Assembly: GCA_020720525.1 (NCBI GenBank)
Contig: DYON01000066.1
Location: forward strand, 1-11,540
Reading direction: 5' to 3'
Source of the DNA: Acetofilamentum sp.
GTDB taxonomy: Bacteria > Bacteroidota > Bacteroidia > Bacteroidales > DTU049
Length of the DNA stretch: 11,540 nucleotides
Under the pieces are notes generated by a model. The model saw nothing but the letters and a program-made list of their open reading frames with translations. It ran no database searches and was not told the DNA's origin. Every line of letters starts with the position of its first letter. Positions within the stretch are counted from its first letter, which is position 1. The position numbers were made by a program, and so were the translations under genes. Of the stretch, positions 1 to 6,444 are shown in pieces.

Positions 1-38
1 TTAATGTCATAAAAGCCAGAATATGGAATCGTCGTAAC

Positions 39-123
39 AGGCACAAACACAACGACTCCATGTCATAATCTGAATCAATTTGCCAATGGAGTACGAGGAC
101 GGCGGAATGTTCTGTTTGTGCCT
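39..123. repeat. Nested inverted repeat (possible structured RNA or palindromic element)
   Basis: An 11-bp perfect inverted repeat, AGGCACAAACA at 39-49 and TGTTTGTGCCT at 113-123, encloses a 7-bp perfect one, ACTCCAT at 55-61 and ATGGAGT at 86-92. If transcribed it would fold into a two-step hairpin with a 24-nt apical loop and an asymmetric internal loop (5 nt on the left, 20 nt on the right). Neither side is followed by a T-run, so it does not look like an intrinsic terminator. Function is unknown. Confidence 0.6.
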
Positions 124-226
124 AAGCGCGACTTTTGAGACAGCCTCGTGTAGCATTTTTGATGTAATCAGCGATGGTATTGTTCAAGTTGGGAAATTCG
201 TTAATTCGTGGTAAAAACAGCTGCAA

Positions 227-288
227 TTGAACACAACAACCTCAATGGTATAATTGAGGTTAATCAGAAATAACAAAGTTGTGTTCAA
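227..288. repeat. Nested inverted repeat just upstream of the clpC promoter
   Basis: An 11-bp perfect inverted repeat (TTGAACACAAC at 227-237, GTTGTGTTCAA at 278-288) encloses a 9-bp perfect hairpin (AACCTCAAT at 238-246, ATTGAGGTT at 253-261, loop GGTATA). The inner stem stacks directly on the left outer arm, and a 16-nt bulge lies on the right. The layout resembles the repeat at 39-123, and both left halves share AACACAAC(G/A)AC. It ends about 18 bp before the -33 element of the clpC promoter, so it could be an operator, a cruciform, or the end of an upstream transcript. No T-run follows. Confidence 0.65.
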
Positions 289-306
289 AAGTATTGACCT
301 GACAAT

Positions 307-337
307 TTTGCAGAATACAGTAAAACGCCTACCTTTG
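307..337 (+). promoter_or_regulatory. Bacteroidota-type promoter of clpC
   Basis: TTTG at 307-310, a 19-bp spacer and TACCTTTG at 330-337 match the TTTG / TAnnTTTG consensus for the primary sigma factor of Bacteroidota. Transcription would start near 343, giving a leader of about 35 nt. A second -7-like box, TACGTTTG, lies at 350-357 but lacks a well-placed -33 element, so it is at best an alternative start. Confidence 0.7.
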
Positions 338-378
338 GTACAAAATTCGTACGTTTGTAATAACTTTTATCAGTAATT

Positions 379-2943
379 ATGGAATCAAAATTCTCCCAAC
401 GGGTAATGGATATACTGGGTTTCAGCAAAGAAGAAGCTCATCGGCTGAACAGTCCTTATGTAGGTGTTGAGCATTTATTTTTGGGTATGCTTCGCGAAGG
501 CGACAGCCTTGCTATTCATATTTTGCGCAATTTCGGTGTTAATTTAGGCGAATTGCGCAAAGCTGTTGAAAAAACTGCCACGGTAAACGATGAATCGACC
601 CCAGCAACGGAAGGCGATATTCCCTTGGTGAGGCAGGTTGAGCAAATTTTAAAGCTAACATATCTTTTTGCACGCGATTTAAAAAGCGATCTGATTGAAA
701 CAGAACATTTATTGCTCGCAATTCTTAAAGAAGGGAAAAACAATGTTTCGCTTCTTCTTGAACGACAAAATGTTACCCACGAAATGGTTGTGAAAGAAAT
801 TCGCAATATCACTGGAAGCGAAGAAAATTATTCGGAACGTATTCGCGACGATATGCCAATGGACGACGATGAAGCCGACGAACGCAGCAGTTTTAGTAGC
901 TCATCGAAAAAAAGTGGAGAGCCCAAATCGAAAACGCCTGTTCTCGACAATTTTGGACGCGACCTAACCAAAGCTGCCGAAGAAAATCGCCTCGACCCAA
1001 TTGTTGGTCGCGACAAAGAACTTGAACGAATTGCTCAAATTTTGAGTCGTCGCAAAAAAAACAATCCCATTCTCATTGGCGAGCCTGGTGTAGGCAAATC
1101 GGCCATCGCCGAAGGACTTGCTTTGCGCATTGCTGCACGAAAAGTTCCTCGCACTTTGCACAACAAACGAATAGTGATGCTCGATTTGGCTTCGTTGGTT
1201 GCTGGAACCAAATACCGTGGTCAATTCGAAGAGCGGATGAAGGCACTTTTAAACGAGCTCGAGAAAAACCATGATGTAATTATGTTTATCGACGAAATTC
1301 ACACCATTGTTGGTGCTGGCGGTGCTAGTGGTTCGCTCGATGCTTCAAATATGTTTAAACCTGCGCTTGCACGTGGCGATATACAATGTATTGGAGCTAC
1401 AACACTCGACGAATATCGCAACTATATCGAAAAAGACGGGGCTCTCGAGCGTCGTTTTCAAAAGGTTTTGGTTGATGCCACCAGTATAGAAGAAACCCGA
1501 GAAATTTTACAAAACATCAAGGAGCGTTACGAAGATCATCATTTGGTGCGCTATACCGACGAAGCTATCGACTCGTGTGTAACTTTAACCGAACGGTATA
1601 TAAGCGACCGAGCGCTTCCCGACAAAGCCATTGATGCACTTGACGAAGCAGGCGCTAGGGTTCATTTGAAGCATTTGAATGTTCCGCAAGACATTCTCGA
1701 TTTGGAAGCCGAAATCGATGATGCCAAAAACCAAAAAACCGCTGCAATTAAAATGCAGAAATACGAAGAAGCTGCTAAGCATCGCGATAGGGAAAAAATA
1801 TTACTCGAAAAACTCGATAAAGCGCGCTTGAAGTGGGACGATGAAGCCGAAAAACAACGCGAAATAGTTGGCGAAGAAGATGTTGCCGAAGTGGTAGCCA
1901 TGATGACTGGAGTTCCAGTGACGCGTGTTGCACAAAACGAGAGCGACCGATTGATGCGCATGGAAGAAGAACTTGCCGATAAAGTGATTGGTCAAGCCGA
2001 AGCTCTCCAGAAAATTGCCAAAAGTATCCGACGCAATCGAGTTGGATTGAAAGATCCAGGACGACCTATTGGCAGCTTTGTTTTTCTCGGTCCAACTGGA
2101 GTGGGAAAGACTTACTTGGCAAAAATACTTTCGAAATATCTTTTCGATACCTACGATGCACTTATTCGCATCGATATGAGCGAATACATGGAGAAATTTG
2201 CTGTTTCTCGACTCATTGGAGCGCCTCCGGGATATGTTGGCTACGAAGAAGGTGGTCAGCTCACCGAAAAAGTGCGTCGCAAGCCATTCAGTGTTGTTTT
2301 GCTCGACGAGATAGAAAAAGCTCACCCCGACGTATTTCATCTTTTGCTTCAAGTTTTAGACGATGGACAGCTCACCGATAGCTTAGGACGAAGAGTCGAT
2401 TTTAAGAATACCATCATCATTATGACTTCCAATATTGGCACACGCCAATTAAAAGATTTTGGTTCGGGTGTAGGATTCAACACCAGTTCAAAAGAATCGT
2501 CGAAAGCGGGTTATGCAAAAAGTGTGCTCGAAAATGCTCTTAAAAAGGCATTTGCACCAGAGTTTCTAAATAGAATAGACGATGTGATTATTTTCAATAA
2601 TTTGGAGCGCGACGAAATTCATAAAATCATCGACATTGAACTTATGGGTGTTTTCCGTCGTCTCGAAGAACGTGGAATAACGCTGAAACTCACAACCGAA
2701 GCACGCGATTTTATTGTTGAAAAGGGTTGGGATCCGAATTTTGGAGCACGTCCGCTAAAACGCGCAATTCAAAAGTACATCGAAGATCCACTTGCCGAAG
2801 AAATAATAAAAAACAACAACAACAATTCGCCTCGCGATATCACCATGGATTATTTCAACGAAAACGACGAATTGACAATTACAACTGTTGTTTCTACTGC
2901 CATCGAAAGTGCATCCGAATCGGAATCTAAGTCTCTGGAATAG
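379..2943 (+). CDS. clpC: ClpC, AAA+ unfoldase subunit of the ClpCP protease
   Basis: This is an 854-residue Hsp100/Clp ATPase that unfolds proteins in the cytoplasm and, in this family, feeds them to ClpP. The N-terminal Clp_N double repeat spans about 1-145. D1 carries Walker A GEPGVGKS (234-241) and Walker B IMFIDE (301-306). A short ClpC-type middle domain with a UVR-like segment (KYEEAAKHRDRE, 461-472) follows. D2 carries Walker A GPTGVGKT (571-578) and Walker B VVLLDE (639-644). A VGF tripeptide at 698-700, in the position of the ClpP-docking loop, supports ClpP partnership and argues against ClpB. A run of five Asn (812-816) and a Ser/Glu-rich tail close the protein. The ATG is chosen because MESKFSQRV is the typical ClpC start and lies about 35 nt from the predicted transcription start. 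No clpP, mcsB or ctsR is in the window. Confidence 0.97.
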   Translation: MESKFSQRVMDILGFSKEEAHRLNSPYVGVEHLFLGMLREGDSLAIHILRNFGVNLGELRKAVEKTATVNDESTPATEGDIPLVRQVEQILKLTYLFARDLKSDLIETEHLLLAILKEGKNNVSLLLERQNVTHEMVVKEIRNITGSEENYSERIRDDMPMDDDEADERSSFSSSSKKSGEPKSKTPVLDNFGRDLTKAAEENRLDPIVGRDKELERIAQILSRRKKNNPILIGEPGVGKSAIAEGLALRIAARKVPRTLHNKRIVMLDLASLVAGTKYRGQFEERMKALLNELEKNHDVIMFIDEIHTIVGAGGASGSLDASNMFKPALARGDIQCIGATTLDEYRNYIEKDGALERRFQKVLVDATSIEETREILQNIKERYEDHHLVRYTDEAIDSCVTLTERYISDRALPDKAIDALDEAGARVHLKHLNVPQDILDLEAEIDDAKNQKTAAIKMQKYEEAAKHRDREKILLEKLDKARLKWDDEAEKQREIVGEEDVAEVVAMMTGVPVTRVAQNESDRLMRMEEELADKVIGQAEALQKIAKSIRRNRVGLKDPGRPIGSFVFLGPTGVGKTYLAKILSKYLFDTYDALIRIDMSEYMEKFAVSRLIGAPPGYVGYEEGGQLTEKVRRKPFSVVLLDEIEKAHPDVFHLLLQVLDDGQLTDSLGRRVDFKNTIIIMTSNIGTRQLKDFGSGVGFNTSSKESSKAGYAKSVLENALKKAFAPEFLNRIDDVIIFNNLERDEIHKIIDIELMGVFRRLEERGITLKLTTEARDFIVEKGWDPNFGARPLKRAIQKYIEDPLAEEIIKNNNNNSPRDITMDYFNENDELTITTVVSTAIESASESESKSLE

Positions 2944-3062
2944 GCTCTGAAAAACAATTTTTAGCGAAATTGACATATTTATTTGTGTAGGCAATTTCTG
3001 CATAAGTGGCAATTGCGTGCATATTGGCATTGAAAAAAAGGCTATTGTATCAAAAAAACCAT

Positions 3063-3070
3063 TAATTTTG
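3063..3070 (+). promoter_or_regulatory. Possible -7 element for the TPR-ribH-fmt genes
   Basis: TAATTTTG fits TAnnTTTG and lies 25 bp before the start codon at 3096. The nearest upstream TTG (3045-3047) is only 15 bp away, shorter than the usual 19-21, so the -33 match is poor. Moderate to weak support. Confidence 0.4.
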
Positions 3071-3095
3071 CACCTCGAATCTGAAATCTCAAATT

Positions 3096-3794
3096 ATGGC
3101 AACAGAAAACAAACCCACTGGAGATGATCGTCTTGAAAACATTTCATCCTCATTATCGAAAGCCGAGCAGTTTATTGAAAAAAACAAAAACATCATTTTT
3201 TATGTTGTTTCTGGAGCAATTTTAATTATTCTTGGAATTTGGGGCTACAATCGCTTCATCATGGGTCCAAAAATTGAAAAAGCTGCCAATGAGATTTACA
3301 CAGCTCAGTATTATTACGAAATGGATTCGCTCGATTTGGCTTTGAATGGCGATGGTGTGTATCCTGGATTTCTTGATATAATTGACGAATACGGTGGAAC
3401 TCCTTCAGGAAACATTTCGCATTATTATGTTGGAATGATTTATTTGAAAAAAGGAATGTTTGAAGACGCCATTGATGAGTTGGAGAAATTTGATGGTGAC
3501 GACGATATCATTGGCCCTATGGCAACAGGATGTATTGCTGATGCATATATGGAATTGAACGATCAGGAGAATGCCCTGAAATATTATATGGAAGCTGCCG
3601 AGCAATCGGAAAACACTTTTACTTCGCCAATGTATTTGATGCGTGCTGCTTGGGTTCAAGAAGCTATGGGCAATTGGGACGAAGCCATTGCATTGTATGA
3701 GCAAATCAAAACCAAGTATTGGAAATCGTACGAAGCCCGCGAAGTAAAGAAATACATTGCCAGAGCAACTGAAATGAAAAATGCCGGTCAATAG
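3096..3794 (+). CDS. Membrane-anchored tetratricopeptide repeat protein (YfgM-like)
   Basis: A 232-residue protein with a short hydrophilic N-terminus, one strong transmembrane segment (about 33-52, IIFYVVSGAILIILGIWGY) and a soluble C-terminal part with TPR-like helical pairs at about 106-137, 141-172 and 178-209. Typical small-Gly/Ala TPR positions are visible in MYLKKGMFEDAIDEL-type and GNWDEAIALYEQ segments. The architecture matches the YfgM/TPR_21 group, which in E. coli is an N-in periplasmic partner of the Sec translocon and of chaperones; transferring that role here is inference. Its stop is 2 nt from the ribH start, so the two are probably cotranscribed. A TPR protein next to ribH is, to my knowledge, a common pairing in Bacteroidota. 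Confidence 0.85.
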   Translation: MATENKPTGDDRLENISSSLSKAEQFIEKNKNIIFYVVSGAILIILGIWGYNRFIMGPKIEKAANEIYTAQYYYEMDSLDLALNGDGVYPGFLDIIDEYGGTPSGNISHYYVGMIYLKKGMFEDAIDELEKFDGDDDIIGPMATGCIADAYMELNDQENALKYYMEAAEQSENTFTSPMYLMRAAWVQEAMGNWDEAIALYEQIKTKYWKSYEAREVKKYIARATEMKNAGQ

Positions 3795-3796
3795 GC

Positions 3797-4285
3797 ATGA
3801 CTGAAAAGAAAAAGAATCTTTCGGATGTAGGTCGCATTTTGCAGACAGCTGCCAAAATGCGTTTTGCTCTTGCTGTTTCGCAATGGAACAGCGAAGTTAC
3901 CTACGCCTTGCGCGATGGGGCAGTTGCAACTTTACTCGAAAGTGGTGCCGACAGCAGCAACATTGAAGTATTCGAAGTACCAGGAAGTTTTGAACTGTCG
4001 GCAGCAGCCGAAATGCTTGCTCAAACGCTTCGCTTCGATGCAGTTATTTGTCTTGGTTGTGTTATTCAAGGCGAAACGCGTCATTTCGATTTTATATGCA
4101 ATGCAGTTGCAAACGGTATTGCGCAGGTTGGAATAAAGCATGCATTGCCAGTTATCTTTGGTGTATTGACAACCAACACTATGCAGCAGGCGCTCGACCG
4201 CTCGGGCGGAAAACATGGCAATAAAGGCATCGAAGCTGCTGCAACTGCTATCAGTATGGTAGCTTTGAATCAGTCATTGCGATAA
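3797..4285 (+). CDS. ribH: 6,7-dimethyl-8-ribityllumazine synthase
   Basis: Catalyses the penultimate step of riboflavin synthesis, condensing 5-amino-6-ribitylamino-uracil with 3,4-dihydroxy-2-butanone 4-phosphate. The 162 residues match the usual family length. Diagnostic motifs are VPGSFEL (61-67), GCVIQGETRHFDFI (87-100) with the catalytic His at 96, and FGVLTTNTMQQALDRSGG (121-138) with the phosphate-contacting Arg at 135. Two small deviations are seen: Trp30 where many homologues have the Phe that stacks on the substrate ring, and TTNT where TTDT is usual. The start lies 2 nt after the TPR gene stop, which implies translational coupling, and fmt starts 12 nt downstream. No other rib genes are in the window. 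Confidence 0.96.
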   Translation: MTEKKKNLSDVGRILQTAAKMRFALAVSQWNSEVTYALRDGAVATLLESGADSSNIEVFEVPGSFELSAAAEMLAQTLRFDAVICLGCVIQGETRHFDFICNAVANGIAQVGIKHALPVIFGVLTTNTMQQALDRSGGKHGNKGIEAAATAISMVALNQSLR

Positions 4286-4297
4286 AAAAAAGCGAAT

Positions 4298-5254
4298 ATG
4301 CTCAGAATAGTATTTATGGGAACGCCCGATTTTGCGGTTCCATCGCTCGAAGCCATACTCAATTCGAAACACGAAGTTGAAGCAGTTGTAACCGCACCCG
4401 ACAAACCTGCCGGACGAGGTCGCAAAATAGCCTTTAGCGATGTGAAATTGTTCTGCGAAGAGCACGATATTCCGCTGCTTCAACCCACAAGCTTAAAAGA
4501 TGCTGGATTTCTTAATATTATAAAAGGTATCAATCCCGATTTGATGGTTGTTGTTGCATTTCGTATGCTTCCCGAAATGCTTTGGAGCATTCCGGTCAAA
4601 GGGTCTATTAATCTTCATGCTTCGTTGCTGCCACAATATCGTGGAGCTGCTCCTATCAACCATGCTATTATGAATGGGGAGAAAGAAACAGGACTCACCA
4701 CATTCTTCATCAACAATAAAATTGACACGGGCAATATCATTAAACAGCAGCGAATAGAAATTGGCGACCATGAAAACATGGGACAATTGCACGACCGAAT
4801 GAAAATGTCTGGAAGCACTTTGCTGCTCGAAACCCTCGATTTAATTGATTCGGGAAACATACAACCAATAGCACAAGAGACGATTGCCGAAAGCTTTAAG
4901 CCAGCTCCCAAATTGAGTCGCGAAACTGCACGAATCGACTGGAGCAATACTTCGGAACAGGTGAGCAATAAAATTCGTGGTTTGTCGCCATACCCAGGAG
5001 CATGGACTACTTTAACAGGTAAAGATGGCAGCGAAAACTCCTTTAAAATACTTTCAGCAACCCCCAGCAACGAAAAAGAGCTTGAAGGTGAATGTGGCAG
5101 TATTGAAACCGATGTGAAATCGTTTATTCATGTTAAATGTGGTAAGGGTTATCTGAACATCAATAAACTCCAACTATCTGGCCGTGGAGCGATGTTAATC
5201 GATGAGTTTTTAAGGGGTTACGGGTTTTTGTTGGTGGATAATAAATTTGAATAG
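4298..5254 (+). CDS. fmt: Methionyl-tRNA formyltransferase
   Basis: Transfers a formyl group from 10-formyl-tetrahydrofolate to Met-tRNAfMet before translation initiation. At 318 residues it has the expected length. The N-terminal formyltransferase domain starts MLRIVFMGTPDFAVPSL and contains NLHASLLPQYRGAAPI (105-120). The catalytic triad is Asn105, His107 and Asp143 (KIDTG). The tRNA-recognition loop region (PAGRGRK, 37-43) and the C-terminal OB-like domain (from about 205, with GLSPYPGAWT) are present. It is last in the TPR-ribH-fmt group, 12 nt after ribH. No def gene is adjacent, unlike the def-fmt pair in many proteobacteria. No clear terminator follows before the HU promoter. Confidence 0.96.
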   Translation: MLRIVFMGTPDFAVPSLEAILNSKHEVEAVVTAPDKPAGRGRKIAFSDVKLFCEEHDIPLLQPTSLKDAGFLNIIKGINPDLMVVVAFRMLPEMLWSIPVKGSINLHASLLPQYRGAAPINHAIMNGEKETGLTTFFINNKIDTGNIIKQQRIEIGDHENMGQLHDRMKMSGSTLLLETLDLIDSGNIQPIAQETIAESFKPAPKLSRETARIDWSNTSEQVSNKIRGLSPYPGAWTTLTGKDGSENSFKILSATPSNEKELEGECGSIETDVKSFIHVKCGKGYLNINKLQLSGRGAMLIDEFLRGYGFLLVDNKFE

Positions 5255-5302
5255 TTGAGTTCGCACCTTATTCATCTATGAAATGTGGGTGTTTTGTCTA
5301 AA

Positions 5303-5334
5303 AGTTATTAACTAAATAGGTAATTTATCAACAA
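5303..5334. promoter_or_regulatory. Candidate upstream regulatory motifs of the first HU gene
   Basis: An 11-bp palindrome, AGTTATTAACT, lies at 5303-5313 and TTATCAACAA at 5325-5334, upstream of the -33 element. TTATTAAC recurs at 5408-5415 in the leader. Both motifs are also found upstream of the second HU gene (GTTAATAAC at 5889-5897, TTATCAACAA at 5906-5915). A shared regulator is inferred from this recurrence only. Confidence 0.35.
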
Positions 5335-5359
5335 AATTGCGCTTTTCGAGCAAAAAGTG

Positions 5360-5389
5360 TTGACAAATGGTATTTCAGTCTTATATTTG
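5360..5389 (+). promoter_or_regulatory. Promoter of the first HU gene
   Basis: TTG at 5360-5362, a 19-bp spacer and TATATTTG at 5382-5389 match the Bacteroidota consensus. The predicted transcription start is near 5396, giving a leader of about 35 nt that begins with GTTAAC and contains the arms GTTAA (5396-5400) and TTAAC (5411-5415). Confidence 0.8.
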
Positions 5390-5430
5390 CGCATTGTTAA
5401 CTCACAATTATTAACCTAAACCCAAGACAA

Positions 5431-5703
5431 ATGAACAAAGCTGAATTAATTGACGCTATGGCAGCTGCCAGCAAATTGACCAAAGCTGACTCGAAGAAAG
5501 CTCTCGATGCTTTCATGACCGTTACAGGCAAAGCTCTGAAAAAAGGTGACAGAATTGCTCTCGTAGGATTCGGTTCATTCTCAGTTGCTAAAAGAAGCGC
5601 TCGCGAAGGCGTTAATCCACGTACTGGAAAGAAAATCAAAATCGCAGCTAAGAAAGTTGTTAAATTCAAAGCAGGTGCAGCTTTAGCTACTAGCGTTAAG
5701 TAA
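5431..5703 (+). CDS. HU-family DNA-binding protein, copy 1
   Basis: A 90-residue nucleoid protein of the HU/IHF family, a dimer that bends and compacts DNA. The family signature is clear: N-terminal helices MNKAELIDAMAAASKLTKAD, the GDRIALVGFGSF segment (39-50), then the DNA-binding arm around KRSAREGVNPRTGKKIKI with the intercalating Pro at position 63, closing with KKVVKFKAGAAL. It differs from copy 2 at five residues (4, 7, 30, 43 and 52; 85 of 90 identical). It is a single-gene unit between its own promoter and terminator. Which HU/IHF subtype it represents, and whether the two copies form heterodimers, cannot be told from the sequence. Confidence 0.95.
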   Translation: MNKAELIDAMAAASKLTKADSKKALDAFMTVTGKALKKGDRIALVGFGSFSVAKRSAREGVNPRTGKKIKIAAKKVVKFKAGAALATSVK

Positions 5704-5720
5704 TTAACCGCTAAGCTTAC

Positions 5721-5762
5721 AAAAAGGCTATTCGTTTAATCGACGAAGAGCCTTTTTTTTTT
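5721..5762 (+). terminator. Intrinsic terminator of the first HU gene
   Basis: AAAAAGGCT (5721-5729) pairs with AGCCTTTTT (5749-5757), and an inner TTCGT (5731-5735) pairs with ACGAA (5743-5747). A run of ten T follows the GC part of the stem (5753-5762). Strong terminator starting 17 bp after the stop codon. Confidence 0.9.
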
Positions 5763-5997
5763 GAAATTTATTTTTCTGTAAAGTTAATCTCTAAAGGCTT
5801 TGTAAGATGTGCAAGAATAAAAAATGACGTAAAACAGTTGATTTTTTAAAAAAATATGCTCACAGACAAGTAATAGCACGTGTTTTTTGTTAATAACTTG
5901 CCAAGTTATCAACAATAGCGTATTTTTGCGAGATTTAACACTCTCTATTCAAATTATAGTGCTACATTTACAACATCAAATTTTAAAACCCAAAAAA
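5763..5997. promoter_or_regulatory. Intergenic region with HU copy 2 promoter and overlapping palindrome
   Basis: The promoter is TTG at 5898-5900, a 20-bp spacer and TATTTTTG at 5921-5928. An almost perfect palindrome at 5889-5913 covers the -33 element: ATAACTTG (5893-5900) and CAAGTTAT (5902-5909) are perfect 8-bp arms around one central C, and the outer GTT and AAC also pair, with a single mismatch between. Its position suits an operator for a dimeric repressor or autoregulator. The leader is about 63 nt and AT-rich. Bases 5763-5880 show no gene. Confidence 0.65.
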
Positions 5998-6270
5998 ATG
6001 AACAAATCAGAATTGGTCGATGCTATGGCAGCTGCCAGCAAATTAACAAAAGCTGACTCGAAAAAAGCTCTTGACGCTTTCATGTCCGTTACAGGAAAAG
6101 CATTGAAAAAAGGTGACAGAATCTCATTAGTAGGTTTTGGTTCTTTCTCGACAGCAAAAAGAAGCGCTCGCGAAGGCGTTAACCCACGCACCGGAAAGAA
6201 AATTAAAATCGCTGCTAAAAAAGTTGTTAAATTCAAAGCCGGTGCTGCTTTAGCTACCAGCGTTAAGTAA
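5998..6270 (+). CDS. HU-family DNA-binding protein, copy 2
   Basis: A 90-residue HU-family nucleoid protein, nearly identical to the gene 300 bp upstream; the differences are Ser4, Val7, Ser30, Ser43 and Thr52. The DNA-binding arm and everything from residue 53 on are identical. An in-frame start further upstream (5887) would add 37 residues that overlap the promoter and have no HU similarity. ATG 5998 is therefore used; it aligns exactly with copy 1 and shares the AAACCCAA sequence just before the start. Tandem duplication is the simplest explanation; numerous silent changes show that it is not recent. It has its own promoter and terminator. Confidence 0.95.
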   Translation: MNKSELVDAMAAASKLTKADSKKALDAFMSVTGKALKKGDRISLVGFGSFSTAKRSAREGVNPRTGKKIKIAAKKVVKFKAGAALATSVK

Positions 6271-6290
6271 TTTATCTTACTTCTTTTTAT

Positions 6291-6327
6291 AAAAAGGCTG
6301 TCCGCCAAAAGTGGATAGCCTTTTTTT
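6291..6327 (+). terminator. Intrinsic, probably bidirectional terminator after the second HU gene
   Basis: AAAAAGGCT (6291-6299) pairs with AGCCTTTTT (6317-6325), with an inner TCC/GGA extension, and a T-run follows at 6321-6327. The closing stem is the same as in the first HU terminator while the inner part differs. Read on the minus strand the stem is followed by TTTTTAT, so it may also stop transcription from the rhomboid operon, which ends about 115 bp away. Confidence 0.88.
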
Positions 6328-6384
6328 CTGTTTGGGGAATCTATCTGTCGTGGGCGAGAGGAAATGCCAAAGATAGTCTGTTAT

Positions 6385-6444
6385 GATTGTTCGTTGAAAA
6401 ACCTTGGATGTCTGCTCCCAATAAACCTTGGATGTTCAACAATC
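6385..6444. repeat. Short direct repeat inside an imperfect inverted repeat
   Basis: AAACCTTGGATGT occurs at 6399-6411 and 6423-6435 (24-bp period). It is flanked by GTTGAA (6393-6398) and TTCAAC (6435-6440) plus GATT (6385-6388) and AATC (6441-6444), which pair with a 4-nt bulge. The right arm includes the rhomboid stop codon. The rest of 6328-6442 shows nothing recognisable. Confidence 0.5.

Larger units (their letters stand above)
1..378. other. Leader region with no convincing gene
   Basis: All six frames here contain stops or only short open stretches of about 40-50 codons, and none gives a recognisable protein. One minus-strand frame is open to the left window edge from about base 121, so a partial gene running off the edge cannot be excluded. 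The supported contents are the two nested inverted repeats and the clpC promoter. Confidence 0.6.

Noticed and set aside
39..123. Integron attC site.
   Set aside because: The RYYYAAC/GTTRRRY core sites are not present and no cassette or integrase is nearby.
1..138. Short open stretches on both strands near the left edge (about 40-50 codons).
   Set aside because: Overlapping frames on both strands are open, none has a recognisable motif, and the region is dominated by inverted repeats. A partial gene crossing the edge cannot be confirmed.
1801..2352. 183-codon reading frame antisense to clpC.
   Set aside because: A shadow of the ClpC coding sequence with no promoter, motif or plausible composition. 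The same applies to the other long antisense frames in fmt, mutL and the rhomboids.
2955..2972. Terminator after clpC (CAATTT/AAATTG stem).
   Set aside because: Only 6 AT-rich base pairs and no T-run, so it is too weak to call.
5396..5415. Riboswitch-like structure in the HU copy 1 leader.
   Set aside because: Only a 5-bp GTTAA/TTAAC pairing; a leader of about 35 nt is too short for a known riboswitch.
5887..5997. Upstream in-frame extension of the second HU gene.
   Set aside because: It overlaps the promoter and palindrome, has no similarity to HU, and the start at 5998 aligns exactly with the first copy.
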